Part shown: one piece after another, positions 55,742-64,000 of the stretch | Layout: every line of letters starts with the position of its first letter | Position numbering within the stretch: the stretch's first letter is position 1 | Assembly: GCF_025961225.1 (NCBI RefSeq) | Contig: NZ_JAOQNG010000001.1 | Coordinates: forward strand, 595,001-659,000 | Length of the DNA: 64,000 nt | Direction: 5' to 3' | Source of the DNA: Azospirillum canadense | GTDB lineage: Bacteria; Pseudomonadota; Alphaproteobacteria; Azospirillales; Azospirillaceae | Translations under genes and position numbers: made by a program | Notes under the pieces: model-generated | Database searches by the model: none | Told to the model about the DNA's origin: nothing | Seen by the model: only the letters and a program-made list of their open reading frames with translations

Positions 55742-56245
55742 TTACGACTTTTCGCGGCCGGCGAACAGCCCGTCGATGACCAGAAGGGCGACTCCGACGC
55801 TGATTCCGCTGTCCGCGACGTTGAAGGCCCAGAAATGCCACCCGCCGACATGGAAGTCGAGGAAGTCGGCGACCGCGCCGAAGCGGAAGCGGTCGATGAC
55901 GTTGCCGATGGCCCCGCCGATGACCATCCCGATGGCCAGCGCCACGAAGCGCCGCTCTGCCTGGCGCAGCCACAGCAGCATCGCCACCACGATGGCCAGC
56001 GCCACCGCGCTCAGCACGTAGGGCATGAAGGCGTGGGAGCTGCCGAAGGTGCCGAAGCTGACCCCGGTGTTCCAGGCCATCACGAGGTTGAAGAAGGGCG
56101 TGACCTCGACGACGTGCGGGTAGGGCTGCATGACCACGTCGAGGATCCACCATTTGGTGAGCTGGTCGAGGACGACCACCACCGCCGCGACGAGCAGTCC
56201 GAAGACCGTGAAGCTGCGGGTTCCGGACGCGGAGAGGGTGCTCAT
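55742..56245 (-). CDS. lspA: Lipoprotein signal peptidase
   Basis: LspA cleaves signal peptides from prolipoproteins in the inner membrane. The 167-residue protein has four transmembrane helices and the two catalytic Asp motifs GNVIDRFRFG and FNVADSGIS. Its length is normal. It is downstream of ileS and upstream of the DUF3035 lipoprotein gene on the same strand. Confidence 0.97.
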   Translation of the reverse strand: MSTLSASGTRSFTVFGLLVAAVVVVLDQLTKWWILDVVMQPYPHVVEVTPFFNLVMAWNTGVSFGTFGSSHAFMPYVLSAVALAIVVAMLLWLRQAERRFVALAIGMVIGGAIGNVIDRFRFGAVADFLDFHVGGWHFWAFNVADSGISVGVALLVIDGLFAGREKS

Positions 56246-56261
56246 GAGGGGCTCTTTCTCC

Positions 56262-56391
56262 TTCCCCCTCTCCCCGCCCTACCAAATGAATGGGGGGAGA
56301 GGGTCGGGGTGAGGGGGTTGCGCTTGTGCCGGACGTGAGGGAGTTGCGAGCCCCCCTCACCCTAACCCTCTCCCCAGAGGGGAGAGGGGAT
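56262..56391. repeat. Imperfect inverted repeat (REP-like) between ileS and lspA
   Basis: Arms at 56294-56317 and 56352-56375 are complementary except for two central bases, and shorter CCCCTCTCCCC/GGGGAGAGGG units flank them. Composition resembles the 37-bp repeat in the M16 gene. It may attenuate ileS read-through into lspA or be a mobile REP-type unit. Confidence 0.7.
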
Positions 56392-56396
56392 AGAGG

Positions 56397-59252
56397 TTAA
56401 AACGCCGGCTCGGCCTCGACGGCTTCGGCGCAACGGAGGCACAGCGTCGGGTGAGTGCTGTCCGTGCCGACTTCCGGCAGGACGCGCCAGCAGCGCTCGC
56501 ACTTGCCGCCGTCGGCGAGGCCGGGGACCACCGCGATGCCGGCGACGTCCGGAAGGACGAACGCTCCTTCCGGAGCGCTGCCCTCCGTCACCTCGATCTG
56601 CGAGGTGATGCAGATCTCCGCGAAGTCGACGTCGGCCAGCAGGGCCTTGGTCGCCGCGTCCACATAGACGGTCGGTTCGGCCTGGAGGGACGAGCCGATC
56701 TTCTTGTTGGCGCGCTCCAACTCCAGCGCACCGGTGACGGTGCGGCGGACGTTGCGGATCGCCTCCCACTTGGCGGCCAGATCGTCGTTGCGCCAGTCGG
56801 CGGGGATGGCCGGGAAGAGTCGCAGGTGCACGCTCTCCTCGGTCCAGCCCTCGACGCCTTGCAGCCCCTCCGGCCGGGCGAGCCACGCCTCCTCCGCGGT
56901 GAAGCAGAGGATCGGTGCGAGCCAGGCGGTCAGGGTGGAGAGCAGATGCTCCATCACCGTGCGGACCGAGCGGCGGCGGACCGAGCCGACCGCGTCGCAA
57001 TAGAGGCTGTCCTTGCGGACGTCGAAGTAGAAGGCCGACAGCTCCACGGCGCAGAAATTGTGGATCGCCACGGACAGGTCGTGGAAGTCGTAGGCCTCGA
57101 TCTTCGCGCGGACCAGCGCGTCCAGCTCCGACAGGCGGTGCAGGACCCAGCGCTCCAGCTCCGGCATCTCCGCCACGGCGATGCGCTCCGCCGGGGTGTA
57201 GTCGGCCAAGGCGCCCAGGATATAGCGCAGCGTGTTGCGCAGGCGGCGGTAGTGGTCGGCCTGATACTTGATGATCTCTGGCCCGATGCGCTGGTCCTCG
57301 GTGTAGTCGGTGCTGACCACCCAGAGGCGCAGGATGTCGGCGCCGTACTTGTCGCAGACCTCCTGCGGGGCGACGACGTTGCCCAGCGACTTGGACATCT
57401 TGCGGCCCTGCTCGTCGAGCGTGAAGCCGTGCGTCAGCACCGCGTCGTAGGGCGCGCGGCCGCGCGTGCCGCAGCTTTCCAGCAGCGAGGAGTGGAACCA
57501 GCCGCGGTGCTGGTCGGAGCCTTCCAGGTACAGCGACGCCGGCCACTTCAGCTCCGGCCGCTGCTCCAGCACGAAGGCGTGGGTCGAGCCGGACTCGAAC
57601 CACACGTCCACGATGTCCTTGACCTGCTCGTAGTCGTCGGCGCGGTAGGCGTTGCCGAGGAAGTCCTGCGCCGGGCGGGCGAACCACGCGTCGGAGCCTT
57701 CCTTCTCGAAGACGTCGGCAATGCGGGTGAAGACGTCGGCGTCGCGCAGGATCTCGCCGGTGTCCTTGCGGACGAACAGCGCGATCGGCACGCCCCAGGC
57801 GCGCTGGCGGCTGATGCACCAGTCCGGCCGCTGCTCGATCATCGAGCGGATGCGGTTCTCGCCCTGGGCGGGGAACCACGTCGTGTCGGAGATGGCCTGC
57901 AGGGCGACCTTGCGCAGGTCGTTCGTCTCCATGGAGATGAACCACTGCGGCGTGGTGCGGAAGATCAGCGGGGCCTTGGAGCGCCAGCTGTGCGGGTAGC
58001 TGTGCTTGATCTTGCCCTTGGCGAGCAGGGCGCCGACCTCCGCGAAGGCCTTCAGCACGGCGCCGTTGGCCTCGCCCGGCTTGCCCTCGGCGGTGTAGAC
58101 GCGCAGTCCCGCGAACATCGGGACATGGTCGTAGTAGCGGCCGTCCTCGCCCACCGTCTGCGGCACCTCGATGCCGTTGGCCTGGCCCAGGTGGAAGTCG
58201 TCCTCACCGTGGCCCGGTGCGATGTGCACGAAGCCGGTGCCGGCGTCGGTGGTGACGAAGTCGCCGGCCAGCAGCGGCACCTTGAAGTCGTAGCCGCCGC
58301 GGGTCAGCGGGTGGTGGCAATAGCCGCCGGCCAGACGCGAGCCGGGGAACTTGTGCAACTGGCGCGCGTCGGCGATCTTCGCTTCCTTGAAGACGCTCTC
58401 GGCCAGCGCGGTGGCCATGACCAGCCGCTCACCCACCTGGGCAAGGCTGCCCTCCTCGACCGCCAGCACCTTGTAGACGGCGTATTCGATGTCGTCGCCA
58501 TAGGCGATGGCGCGGTTGCCCGGCAACGTCCAGGGCGTGGTCGTCCAGATGACGATGTTGGCATCGTCAACCTCCGGCGTCGGCGAGCCCCAGATGGCGA
58601 AGCGCGCGAAGACGGTGGTGGAGGTGTGGTCGTGGTACTCGATCTCCGCCTCGGCCAGCGCGGTCTTCTCCACGACCGACCACATGACCGGCTTGGCGCC
58701 CTTGTAGAGGCCGCCGTTCATGGCGAACTTGTGGATCTCGCGGACGATCTGCGCCTCGGCGGGCAGGGTCATGGTCAGGTACGGGTCGGCCCAGTTGCCT
58801 TCCACGCCCAGGCGGCGGAATTCGCCGGCCTGGATGTCCACCCACTTCTGGGCGAACTGGCGGCATTCGGCGCGGAACTGGTTGAGCGGAACCTGGTCCT
58901 TGTCCTTGCCTTCGGCCCGGTACTTCTCCTCGATCTTCCACTCGATGGGCAGGCCGTGGCAGTCCCAGCCGGGCACGTAGTTGGAATCGAAGCCCTGCAT
59001 CTGGCGCGAGCGGACGATGACGTCCTTCAGCACCTTGTTGACGGCGTGGCCGATGTGGATGTTGCCGTTGGCATACGGCGGGCCGTCGTGGAGGATGAAC
59101 TTCTCCCGACCCTTGGCCGTGTCGCGCAGCCGCTGGAAGAGGCTCATCTCCTCCCAGCGCTTCAGCAGTTCGGGTTCCTTGGTCGGCAGGCCGCCGCGCA
59201 TGGGGAAGTCGGTGCGCGGAAGGAAGACGGTGGACTTGTAGTCGCGGGTCAT
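56397..59252 (-). CDS. ileS: Isoleucyl-tRNA synthetase
   Basis: The 951-residue class I synthetase has HIGH at 66-69, KMSKS in [10 protein letters not shown], an editing domain with [15 protein letters not shown], and the C-terminal zinc motif CERCWRV..CLRC. It charges tRNA-Ile. It lies upstream of lspA on the same strand, the usual alphaproteobacterial order; pyrE, not ribF, is immediately upstream here. Confidence 0.98.
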   Translation of the reverse strand: MTRDYKSTVFLPRTDFPMRGGLPTKEPELLKRWEEMSLFQRLRDTAKGREKFILHDGPPYANGNIHIGHAVNKVLKDVIVRSRQMQGFDSNYVPGWDCHGLPIEWKIEEKYRAEGKDKDQVPLNQFRAECRQFAQKWVDIQAGEFRRLGVEGNWADPYLTMTLPAEAQIVREIHKFAMNGGLYKGAKPVMWSVVEKTALAEAEIEYHDHTSTTVFARFAIWGSPTPEVDDANIVIWTTTPWTLPGNRAIAYGDDIEYAVYKVLAVEEGSLAQVGERLVMATALAESVFKEAKIADARQLHKFPGSRLAGGYCHHPLTRGGYDFKVPLLAGDFVTTDAGTGFVHIAPGHGEDDFHLGQANGIEVPQTVGEDGRYYDHVPMFAGLRVYTAEGKPGEANGAVLKAFAEVGALLAKGKIKHSYPHSWRSKAPLIFRTTPQWFISMETNDLRKVALQAISDTTWFPAQGENRIRSMIEQRPDWCISRQRAWGVPIALFVRKDTGEILRDADVFTRIADVFEKEGSDAWFARPAQDFLGNAYRADDYEQVKDIVDVWFESGSTHAFVLEQRPELKWPASLYLEGSDQHRGWFHSSLLESCGTRGRAPYDAVLTHGFTLDEQGRKMSKSLGNVVAPQEVCDKYGADILRLWVVSTDYTEDQRIGPEIIKYQADHYRRLRNTLRYILGALADYTPAERIAVAEMPELERWVLHRLSELDALVRAKIEAYDFHDLSVAIHNFCAVELSAFYFDVRKDSLYCDAVGSVRRRSVRTVMEHLLSTLTAWLAPILCFTAEEAWLARPEGLQGVEGWTEESVHLRLFPAIPADWRNDDLAAKWEAIRNVRRTVTGALELERANKKIGSSLQAEPTVYVDAATKALLADVDFAEICITSQIEVTEGSAPEGAFVLPDVAGIAVVPGLADGGKCERCWRVLPEVGTDSTHPTLCLRCAEAVEAEPAF

Positions 59253-59459
59253 CGGGGGGTGTTTCCTGAAACCTGGAGCAGAACCGTCGGGCGGCGGCGG
59301 TCAGGCCCCCGACACACGCATGAAGGCAGTCCCGGCCCCCCTCAGGAGGCCGGGTTGGTAATTCGCGCCGTGCGCGTCATGACCCACGCCGAGAACGTCA
59401 TGGCGCGGATATTAGCCGTGTGTGCGGTGCGGTCAAGGCGTGGTGCCCGTTGCCGTGCC

Positions 59460-60158
59460 TCAGTCGAAGCTGGACTTGCCGCCATGGGCGGCGGACCAGC
59501 TCACCGGGTCGTTCAGGAACTTCTCGACTTCCGAGAGCGTGTTGGCGTCGAAATACTGGTTGTCGCGGGCGACCTTCAGCACGTCCCACCAGGTGCACAG
59601 CTCGTGCAGGCGGACGCCGATCTTCTCCATGTTGGTTTTCGACTGCGGGAAGATGCCGTAGTGGAAGATCACGAAGCTGTCGGTCACCACCGCACCGCCG
59701 TTGCGCAGCGCCGTGACGAAGTTCTCCTTGCTCTTGCCGTCGGTCGCCAGGTCCTCGACCAGGATGACGCGCTGCCCCTCGGCCAGCAGGCCCTCGATCT
59801 GGGCGTTGCGGCCGAAGCCCTTGGGCTTCTTGCGGACATACTGCATGGGCAATTCCAGCCGCTCGGCGATCCAGGCCGCGAAGGGGATGCCCGCCGTCTC
59901 GCCGCCGGCCACCGCATCGATGCTCTCGTAGCCGATCTCGCGCAGGATGGTCGCGACGGCGAAGTCCATCAGCGCCTTGCGGGCGCGCGGAAAGGACACG
60001 ATGCGCCGGCAGTCGGTGTAGACCGGGCTCGCCCAGCCGGAGGTGAAGATGAAGGGCTGGTCGGCGTTGAAGTGCAGCGCCTTGATCTCCAGCAGGATCT
60101 TGGCCGCGGTGGCGGCGATGGTTTCCCGATCAGGAAGTGCGGCGGACGCGGTGGTCAT
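59460..60158 (-). CDS. pyrE: Orotate phosphoribosyltransferase
   Basis: The 232-residue enzyme makes OMP from orotate and PRPP. The PRPP-binding motif [13 protein letters not shown] is near residue 130, with [15 protein letters not shown] and [12 protein letters not shown] upstream. The ATG at 60158 gives a normal length; an ATG at 60185 adds nine residues. It is 207 bp ahead of ileS. Confidence 0.95.
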   Translation of the reverse strand: MTTASAALPDRETIAATAAKILLEIKALHFNADQPFIFTSGWASPVYTDCRRIVSFPRARKALMDFAVATILREIGYESIDAVAGGETAGIPFAAWIAERLELPMQYVRKKPKGFGRNAQIEGLLAEGQRVILVEDLATDGKSKENFVTALRNGGAVVTDSFVIFHYGIFPQSKTNMEKIGVRLHELCTWWDVLKVARDNQYFDANTLSEVEKFLNDPVSWSAAHGGKSSFD

Positions 60159-60242
60159 GGAGGAACGGCTCCCGGGCAGGGTCAATCTGCCCCGTGTGTA
60201 GCCCCCCGGCGGCCGAATCGCAATGGGGTGGGGCTGGGCCGC

Positions 60243-60725
60243 TCAGTCCAGCCCGTGCCGGTTGGCCGGGAAGAACGCGTCGTCCAGGATCTGGTCGAGC
60301 GTGTAGGGGCATTCCGCGGGCAATGCGTCGGCCGGCACGTCGTCGAACAGTTCCAGGGCCGATGCCGTCAGTTTCCGCCCATCGCTCCAAGCGTCGGGAA
60401 GCAGGTCCGGCAGGAGTCGCTTCAGAGTGCCGCTCTTCCGGACAGCCTTCTGGGCACGGTTGCGGTGTTCGATCACGCTCAGGCGCCATTTCTTGCGGGG
60501 CTCGACCGCCGGCGACTGTTCCAGCTTGAGAAGGTGTTCGATCACCCGCGTCAGGGCGCGGTCGAGTGCGTTTTCTTCGCTGCGGCCCAAGCTTTCGACC
60601 TCCTCCGCCAAGTGCTCCAGGTCCAGCTCGGAGTTGACGCGCGTCTCCGCCATCCGGCGCAGGGCGGAGGCCTGCTCCTGGGTCCAGGCGTACCAGTCGG
60701 TGTCGTAGAGGCGGCCGTCGGGCAT
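60243..60725 (-). CDS. DUF29 family protein
   Basis: The 160-residue protein begins MPDGRLYDTDWYAWTQEQAS and contains LDLEHLAEEVESLGRSEENAL, both typical of DUF29, a family of unknown function common in proteobacteria and cyanobacteria. It is upstream of pyrE on the same strand. Function is not known. Confidence 0.86.
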   Translation of the reverse strand: MPDGRLYDTDWYAWTQEQASALRRMAETRVNSELDLEHLAEEVESLGRSEENALDRALTRVIEHLLKLEQSPAVEPRKKWRLSVIEHRNRAQKAVRKSGTLKRLLPDLLPDAWSDGRKLTASALELFDDVPADALPAECPYTLDQILDDAFFPANRHGLD

Positions 60726-60793
60726 GGCGACCCTCGCGATTGCTTGGAATCAGGATAACGGTGGACGGCGCGGGCTGTCCACCGGGCGCCGCA

Positions 60794-60970
60794 TCACTTC
60801 GCCGGCAGGTTCAGGCGGATGCAGCGGGTCAGCACGGTGTTGCCGGTCATCTCGCGGTAGACCTGCGTGATGACCGGTTCGGCGGCCTTGCACTGGTCCA
60901 GCGTGTCGAAGTCGATGGTGGTCGGGCCGCCCTGGTTCAGGATGAACAGCAGCAGGATCACGCGCTCCAT
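60794..60970 (-). CDS. 58-residue protein with hydrophobic N-terminus
   Basis: The frame starts at ATG 60970 after GGGAAGGAAG and begins MERVILLLFILNQGGPTT, which looks like a short signal or anchor. Two Cys residues (DQCKAAE and TRCIRLN) follow in the remaining 40 residues. It lies between ribF and the DUF29 gene. No family is known. Confidence 0.52.
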   Translation of the reverse strand: MERVILLLFILNQGGPTTIDFDTLDQCKAAEPVITQVYREMTGNTVLTRCIRLNLPAK

Positions 60971-61003
60971 CGCTTCCTTCCCTCTTCTATCTTTTTGGGC
61001 CGG

Positions 61004-61945
61004 TCAGCCCTTCGCCAGCACGGCCCGCGCGGCGGCGGCGTCCTGGACGATCTGGTCCTTCAGCTCGGCGAAGCTGCCGAACTTGCGCTCCGGGCGCAAG
61101 AAGTCGATGAGCTGAACGCGCAGGTGCTGGCCGTAGAGGTCGCCGTCGAAGTCGAACAGGTGCGTCTCCAGCCGCTCCACCGTGCCACCGACGGTCGGGC
61201 GGCGGCCCAGGTTGGCGACGCCGTCGCGCCAGACCGTGTCCAGGCCATGGTCGACGCCCGTCCGCACCGCGTAGACGCCGAAGGCCGGGCGCAGGTAGTC
61301 GGCCAGCTCCACGTTGGCGGTGGGGAAGCCGATGGTGCGGCCCTTGTGGTCGCCATGCTCCACGCGTCCCTCGATCTCCCAAGGGGAGCCCAGCAGGCGG
61401 GCGGCCTCGCGCGGGTTGCCGGCGACCAGCGCGTTGCGGATGCGGGTGGAGGAGTAGACGCCGCCGGCCTCGTCGGCGATCGTGCCGACCTCCGTCACGC
61501 CGAAACCGTGCAGCAGCCCCGCCTGCTTCAGCAGGGCCGGGTCGCCGCGGCGGCCGTGGCCGAACAGGAAATCGTAGCCGCAGACGACGTGCCGCGCGCC
61601 CAGGCCCCGCACCAGATCGTCCTCGATGAAGGCCTCGGCCGACTTGTGCAGGAAGCTGTCGTCAAAATGGCAGACGAACAGCAGGTCCACGCCCAGCGCC
61701 TCGATGTGGCGGGCCTTCACGCGGAAGGGCGACAGGCGGAAGGGCGCGTCGGCCGGCCGGAAGACGGAGCGCGGGTGCGGCTCGAAGGTCAGCACCGCCG
61801 ACGGCGCGCCGAGGTCGCGGGCGATCCGCTGGGCGGTGCCGATCACCGCCTGGTGACCGCGGTGCACCCCGTCGAAGTTGCCCAGCGCGACGACTGCCCC
61901 TCGGGCGTCGGCCGGCAGGTCGGCGGTGTGTCGGAACAATCGCAT
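61004..61945 (-). CDS. ribF: Riboflavin kinase/FMN adenylyltransferase
   Basis: The 313-residue bifunctional enzyme makes FMN and FAD. The N-terminal FAD synthetase domain has ALGNFDGVHRGHQ and VYSSTRIRNALVAGN; the C-terminal riboflavin kinase domain has GRTIGFPTANVELAD and the RLETHLFDFDGDLYG segment. The ATG at 61945 fits. It follows the MaoC gene on the same strand. Confidence 0.96.
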   Translation of the reverse strand: MRLFRHTADLPADARGAVVALGNFDGVHRGHQAVIGTAQRIARDLGAPSAVLTFEPHPRSVFRPADAPFRLSPFRVKARHIEALGVDLLFVCHFDDSFLHKSAEAFIEDDLVRGLGARHVVCGYDFLFGHGRRGDPALLKQAGLLHGFGVTEVGTIADEAGGVYSSTRIRNALVAGNPREAARLLGSPWEIEGRVEHGDHKGRTIGFPTANVELADYLRPAFGVYAVRTGVDHGLDTVWRDGVANLGRRPTVGGTVERLETHLFDFDGDLYGQHLRVQLIDFLRPERKFGSFAELKDQIVQDAAAARAVLAKG

Positions 61946-62113
61946 GCGTGCACGCCCTGATCTCTGCGGGCCGTCTTCGGCCCCCGAAACGACGGCGGCC
62001 CGCCGGTGGGCGGGCCAATGCCTTGGGCGACTATATAGAACGGAGCCGGCGCGTGGTCTACGCACCGGCTCGCATCAATACATTTCGATGGAAAAAGGCA
62101 ATCCCGGAGGCGG

Positions 62114-62560
62114 TCAGCCGCGGGAGGGGACCATCAGCAGCGCCTCGCCCTCAATCACCACCGTCTGCCCCACCGTGCAGACGGTACGGACGACGACGCG
62201 GCGCTTTTCCGGGATCAGCTCGGTCACGGTGGCGCGGGCGGTCACCGTGTCGCCGGCGCGGACCGGCGCCTTGAACTTCAGGTTCTGGGACATGTAGATG
62301 CAGCCCGGGCCCGGCAGCTTGGTGCCCAGCACGGCGGAGATGAAGCCGGCGCTCAGCATGCCGTGGGCGATGCGGCCCTGGAACATGGTGCCGCTGGCGT
62401 ATTCCTGGTTCAGGTGGACCGGGTTCGTGTCGCCGGAGATGCCGGCGAACAGCACGATGTCCGCCTCGGTGACGGTCTTGGCGAAGGACGCCGTCATGCC
62501 GACGGTGAGATCCTCGATGCAGTGGCCCTCGTTGTCCTTGATCTGGCGAACATCGTCCAT
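62114..62560 (-). CDS. MaoC-type (R)-specific enoyl-CoA hydratase
   Basis: The 148-residue hot-dog-fold protein has the catalytic Asp/His segment GISGDTNPVHLNQEYA and GRIAHGMLSAGFIS. This resembles PhaJ-type enzymes that supply 3-hydroxyacyl-CoA for polyhydroxyalkanoate synthesis, or fatty-acid metabolism enzymes. Substrate is inferred. It starts 530 bp from the SDR gene on the opposite strand. Confidence 0.91.
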   Translation of the reverse strand: MDDVRQIKDNEGHCIEDLTVGMTASFAKTVTEADIVLFAGISGDTNPVHLNQEYASGTMFQGRIAHGMLSAGFISAVLGTKLPGPGCIYMSQNLKFKAPVRAGDTVTARATVTELIPEKRRVVVRTVCTVGQTVVIEGEALLMVPSRG

Positions 62561-63091
62561 GACGCGGTCCCTCTCATCAGGCGCCGGGTGGGCGCGGCAA
62601 CACGTATGGTGCGGCGCGATATATGCACTGCAACCACATCATGGCAACACGACTCGCCCGAAAAAATGAAAAAATCTCTAAGGCGCCTTCGAAAGAGGCG
62701 GCGGCCTTCTCGACTTGTGTGACACTTGCGCGATAGATCGGGCGAGGGCGCGCTGCGATTCCCGTTGCCAAAGGCTATTTCAATCCGACGGCCTTCTGCT
62801 GCAACACCATGCGGCACAATCACTTAGCGAAGGATGCGGGCAAGAGCGGCGGGCTTCCATGGTGCGGCGGATTGTCGCAACGGCGCCCGGACCACTTCCG
62901 GTCGTGCCGTTGCGATCTCCGTCATTTCGTCTCAAACCTTTGCGCATTACTCGCCACCATTCGTTTGCATACGCACAATAGATGTGCGCTGCGGTGCGGC
63001 GGCGAAGGGCCGGTTCCGGCCAGCCGGGTTGACTTCCTTAAACACCGACCAACCGTCACAAGCGACACCCCCGGCGACGGAGTCCCGACCC
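62561..63091. other. Divergent intergenic region
   Basis: This 531-bp space separates the MaoC gene and the SDR gene. An AT-rich part at about 62660-62685 (GAAAAAATGAAAAAATC) probably belongs to the MaoC promoter. Frames such as 62715-62981 have no ribosome site. No RNA gene was recognised. Confidence 0.5.
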
Positions 63092-63913
63092 ATGATGGCC
63101 CACCGCTTCGCGCTGGTCACCGGCGCATCTTCCGGCATCGGCGCCTGCTTCGCCCGCGCCTTGCCGGCCGACACCAACCTGCTTCTGACTGCCCGCAACG
63201 CGGAGGCGCTGAACGGCCTGAAAACGGAACTGGAAACCGGCGGCCGCCGGGTGGAGGTGCTGGCCGCCGACCTGACCACCGACGAGGGGCGCAACGCCCT
63301 GATCCTGAAGGCGGAGGCGCTGGAGATCGACCTGCTGGTCAACAACGCCGGCGTCGGCTCCTTCGGCGCCGTCATCGAGAACACGCCGGAGTTCGAGCGC
63401 TCCACCGTGGAGTTGAACGTCGTGGCGACCACGGTGCTGACCCGCGCCCTGTTGCCGGGCATGATCGAGCGCGCTGCCCGCGACGACCGGCGCGCCGGGC
63501 TTCTGCTGGTGTCCAGCACCACCGCCTTCCAGCCGGTGCCGTTCCTGGCCACCTACAGCGCCAGCAAAAGCTTCGTCCTGGCCTATGGTGAGGCGCTGGC
63601 GGCGGAGCTGCGGCGCAAGCCGGTGGACGTGCTGGTGCTGTGCCCCGGCGCCACCCGCACCAACTTCGGCCGGCGCGCCGGTTTCGCCCTGAACGCGCTG
63701 CCGGGCGCCGCCGACCCGATGGACGTGGCGCGCGAGGGGCTGCACGCGCTGGGGCGGCGCACGGTGCATGTGCACGGGTTCGGCACCCGCAACGTGCTGC
63801 GCCCCTTCCTGTGGTCGCGCCACGCGGCGTCGGGCGGCTTGAGCGCCCTGCTCGCCGCCTTCGACCGGGGCCAGCGGGCCGGCCGGGGCTTCCGGCCGCC
63901 GCCACGGGCCTGA
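63092..63913 (+). CDS. Short-chain dehydrogenase/reductase
   Basis: The 273-residue protein has the NAD(P)-binding motif ALVTGASSGIG, the NNAG motif (VNNAGVGSF), catalytic Ser in LLVSSTTAFQP and YSASK. The substrate is unknown; the family is broad. A GGAG lies 9 bases before the ATG at 63092. It runs toward a convergent gene at the right edge. Confidence 0.92.
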   Translation: MMAHRFALVTGASSGIGACFARALPADTNLLLTARNAEALNGLKTELETGGRRVEVLAADLTTDEGRNALILKAEALEIDLLVNNAGVGSFGAVIENTPEFERSTVELNVVATTVLTRALLPGMIERAARDDRRAGLLLVSSTTAFQPVPFLATYSASKSFVLAYGEALAAELRRKPVDVLVLCPGATRTNFGRRAGFALNALPGAADPMDVAREGLHALGRRTVHVHGFGTRNVLRPFLWSRHAASGGLSALLAAFDRGQRAGRGFRPPPRA

Positions 63914-63933
63914 TCCGGCGGGTTTAGACGGGA

Positions 63934-64000
63934 TTACTCGCTGCTGCCCGAACCGGTCGCGGGCTGGTCGCCCGAGGCGCCGGCCTGGGTGTTGGCCGGC
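63934..64000 (-). CDS. C-terminal end of a protein cut by the right window edge
   Basis: The minus-strand frame ends with TAA at 63934-63936 and gives a disordered tail (ANTQAGASGDQPATGSGSSE). Only about 21 residues are visible, so the identity cannot be determined. It is convergent with the SDR gene, with about 20 bp between the stops. Confidence 0.4.
   Translation of the reverse strand, partial: PANTQAGASGDQPATGSGSSE

Noticed and set aside
59331..59354. Hairpin upstream of ileS as a T-box
   Set aside because: CCCGGCC/GGCCGGG is a simple stem with no T-box or specifier loop; T-boxes are not expected in this group.
56451..60758. 1435-codon plus-strand open frame opposite ileS and pyrE
   Set aside because: It is the antisense shadow of two strongly identified genes in GC-rich DNA, with Arg/Gly/Val-rich composition and no family resemblance.
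1..64000. rRNA, tRNA or CRISPR loci
   Set aside because: I scanned the larger gaps by eye and saw no cloverleaf, rRNA core or repeat-spacer array; a covariance-model scan would be needed to exclude them fully.

Overview
This 64 kb window is GC-rich chromosomal DNA from an alphaproteobacterium. The gene content and order (dapF-mtaB-ftsY, ileS-lspA-DUF3035 lipoprotein-M16 peptidase pair, MutL with an endonuclease motif, an EcfG-like stress promoter, GTG starts, many small lineage-specific proteins) fit the Rhodospirillales, and Azospirillum or a close relative is my best guess. The genus is inference from recalled gene order and codon bias; no search was run.

Layout. 1-9.3 kb: mostly minus-strand genes: puuE (cut by the left edge), yciB, an LpxR-like lipid A deacylase, amn, ftsY, mtaB and dapF, plus a small coiled-coil gene that appears frameshifted. 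9.3-12.8 kb: a surface-polysaccharide style cluster (GtrA-like flippase, GT2 glycosyltransferase, polytopic membrane protein). 12.9-19.3 kb: leuD and leuB, a KGG stress protein with an EcfG-type promoter, a YitT-like membrane protein, a CitE-type lyase, pdxY, a LOG-type phosphoribohydrolase and a secreted protein. 19.3-26.7 kb: an accessory island. 26.7-46.6 kb: mainly housekeeping and metabolic genes: zapE, a hybrid-free sensor kinase, a TadA-like deaminase, dodecin, rluB-rsmD, an RTX metalloprotease-like protein, a trehalose-synthase-like amylase, an FMN riboswitch with ribB, a DHA2 exporter with a divergent MmyB-type regulator, mepA, an ankyrin protein, a Crp-like regulator, a second YitT-like protein, an HxlR regulator with a divergent target, and mutL. 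46.6-50 kb: a second accessory stretch with a helical protein that resembles pore-forming proteins, a protein with two aspartic-protease DTG motifs, and very small ORFs. 50-64 kb: pgi, two M16 peptidases, the DUF3035 lipoprotein, lspA, ileS, pyrE, a DUF29 protein, ribF, a MaoC dehydratase and an SDR.

The most interesting locus is at 19.66-26.36 kb. A very large gene encodes an HD-type phosphohydrolase/nuclease-like domain, a NACHT NTPase and a C-terminal helical/TPR-like tail. It is split by a complete group II intron at 23411-25315. The intron starts with GTGCG, has an EBS1 loop that matches the last six exon bases, encodes a reverse transcriptase/maturase, and ends with recognisable domains V and VI. 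Removing exactly this interval rejoins the two reading frames into one protein of about 1599 residues. The architecture looks like a bacterial NACHT defence protein whose expression would depend on RNA splicing; the defence role is inference.

Other notable signals are a perfect 37-bp inverted repeat inside the coding sequence of an M16 peptidase signal region, three tandem hairpins ahead of a small membrane-protein gene, paired direct repeats in the HxlR intergenic region, and a one-base deletion in a heptad-repeat gene.
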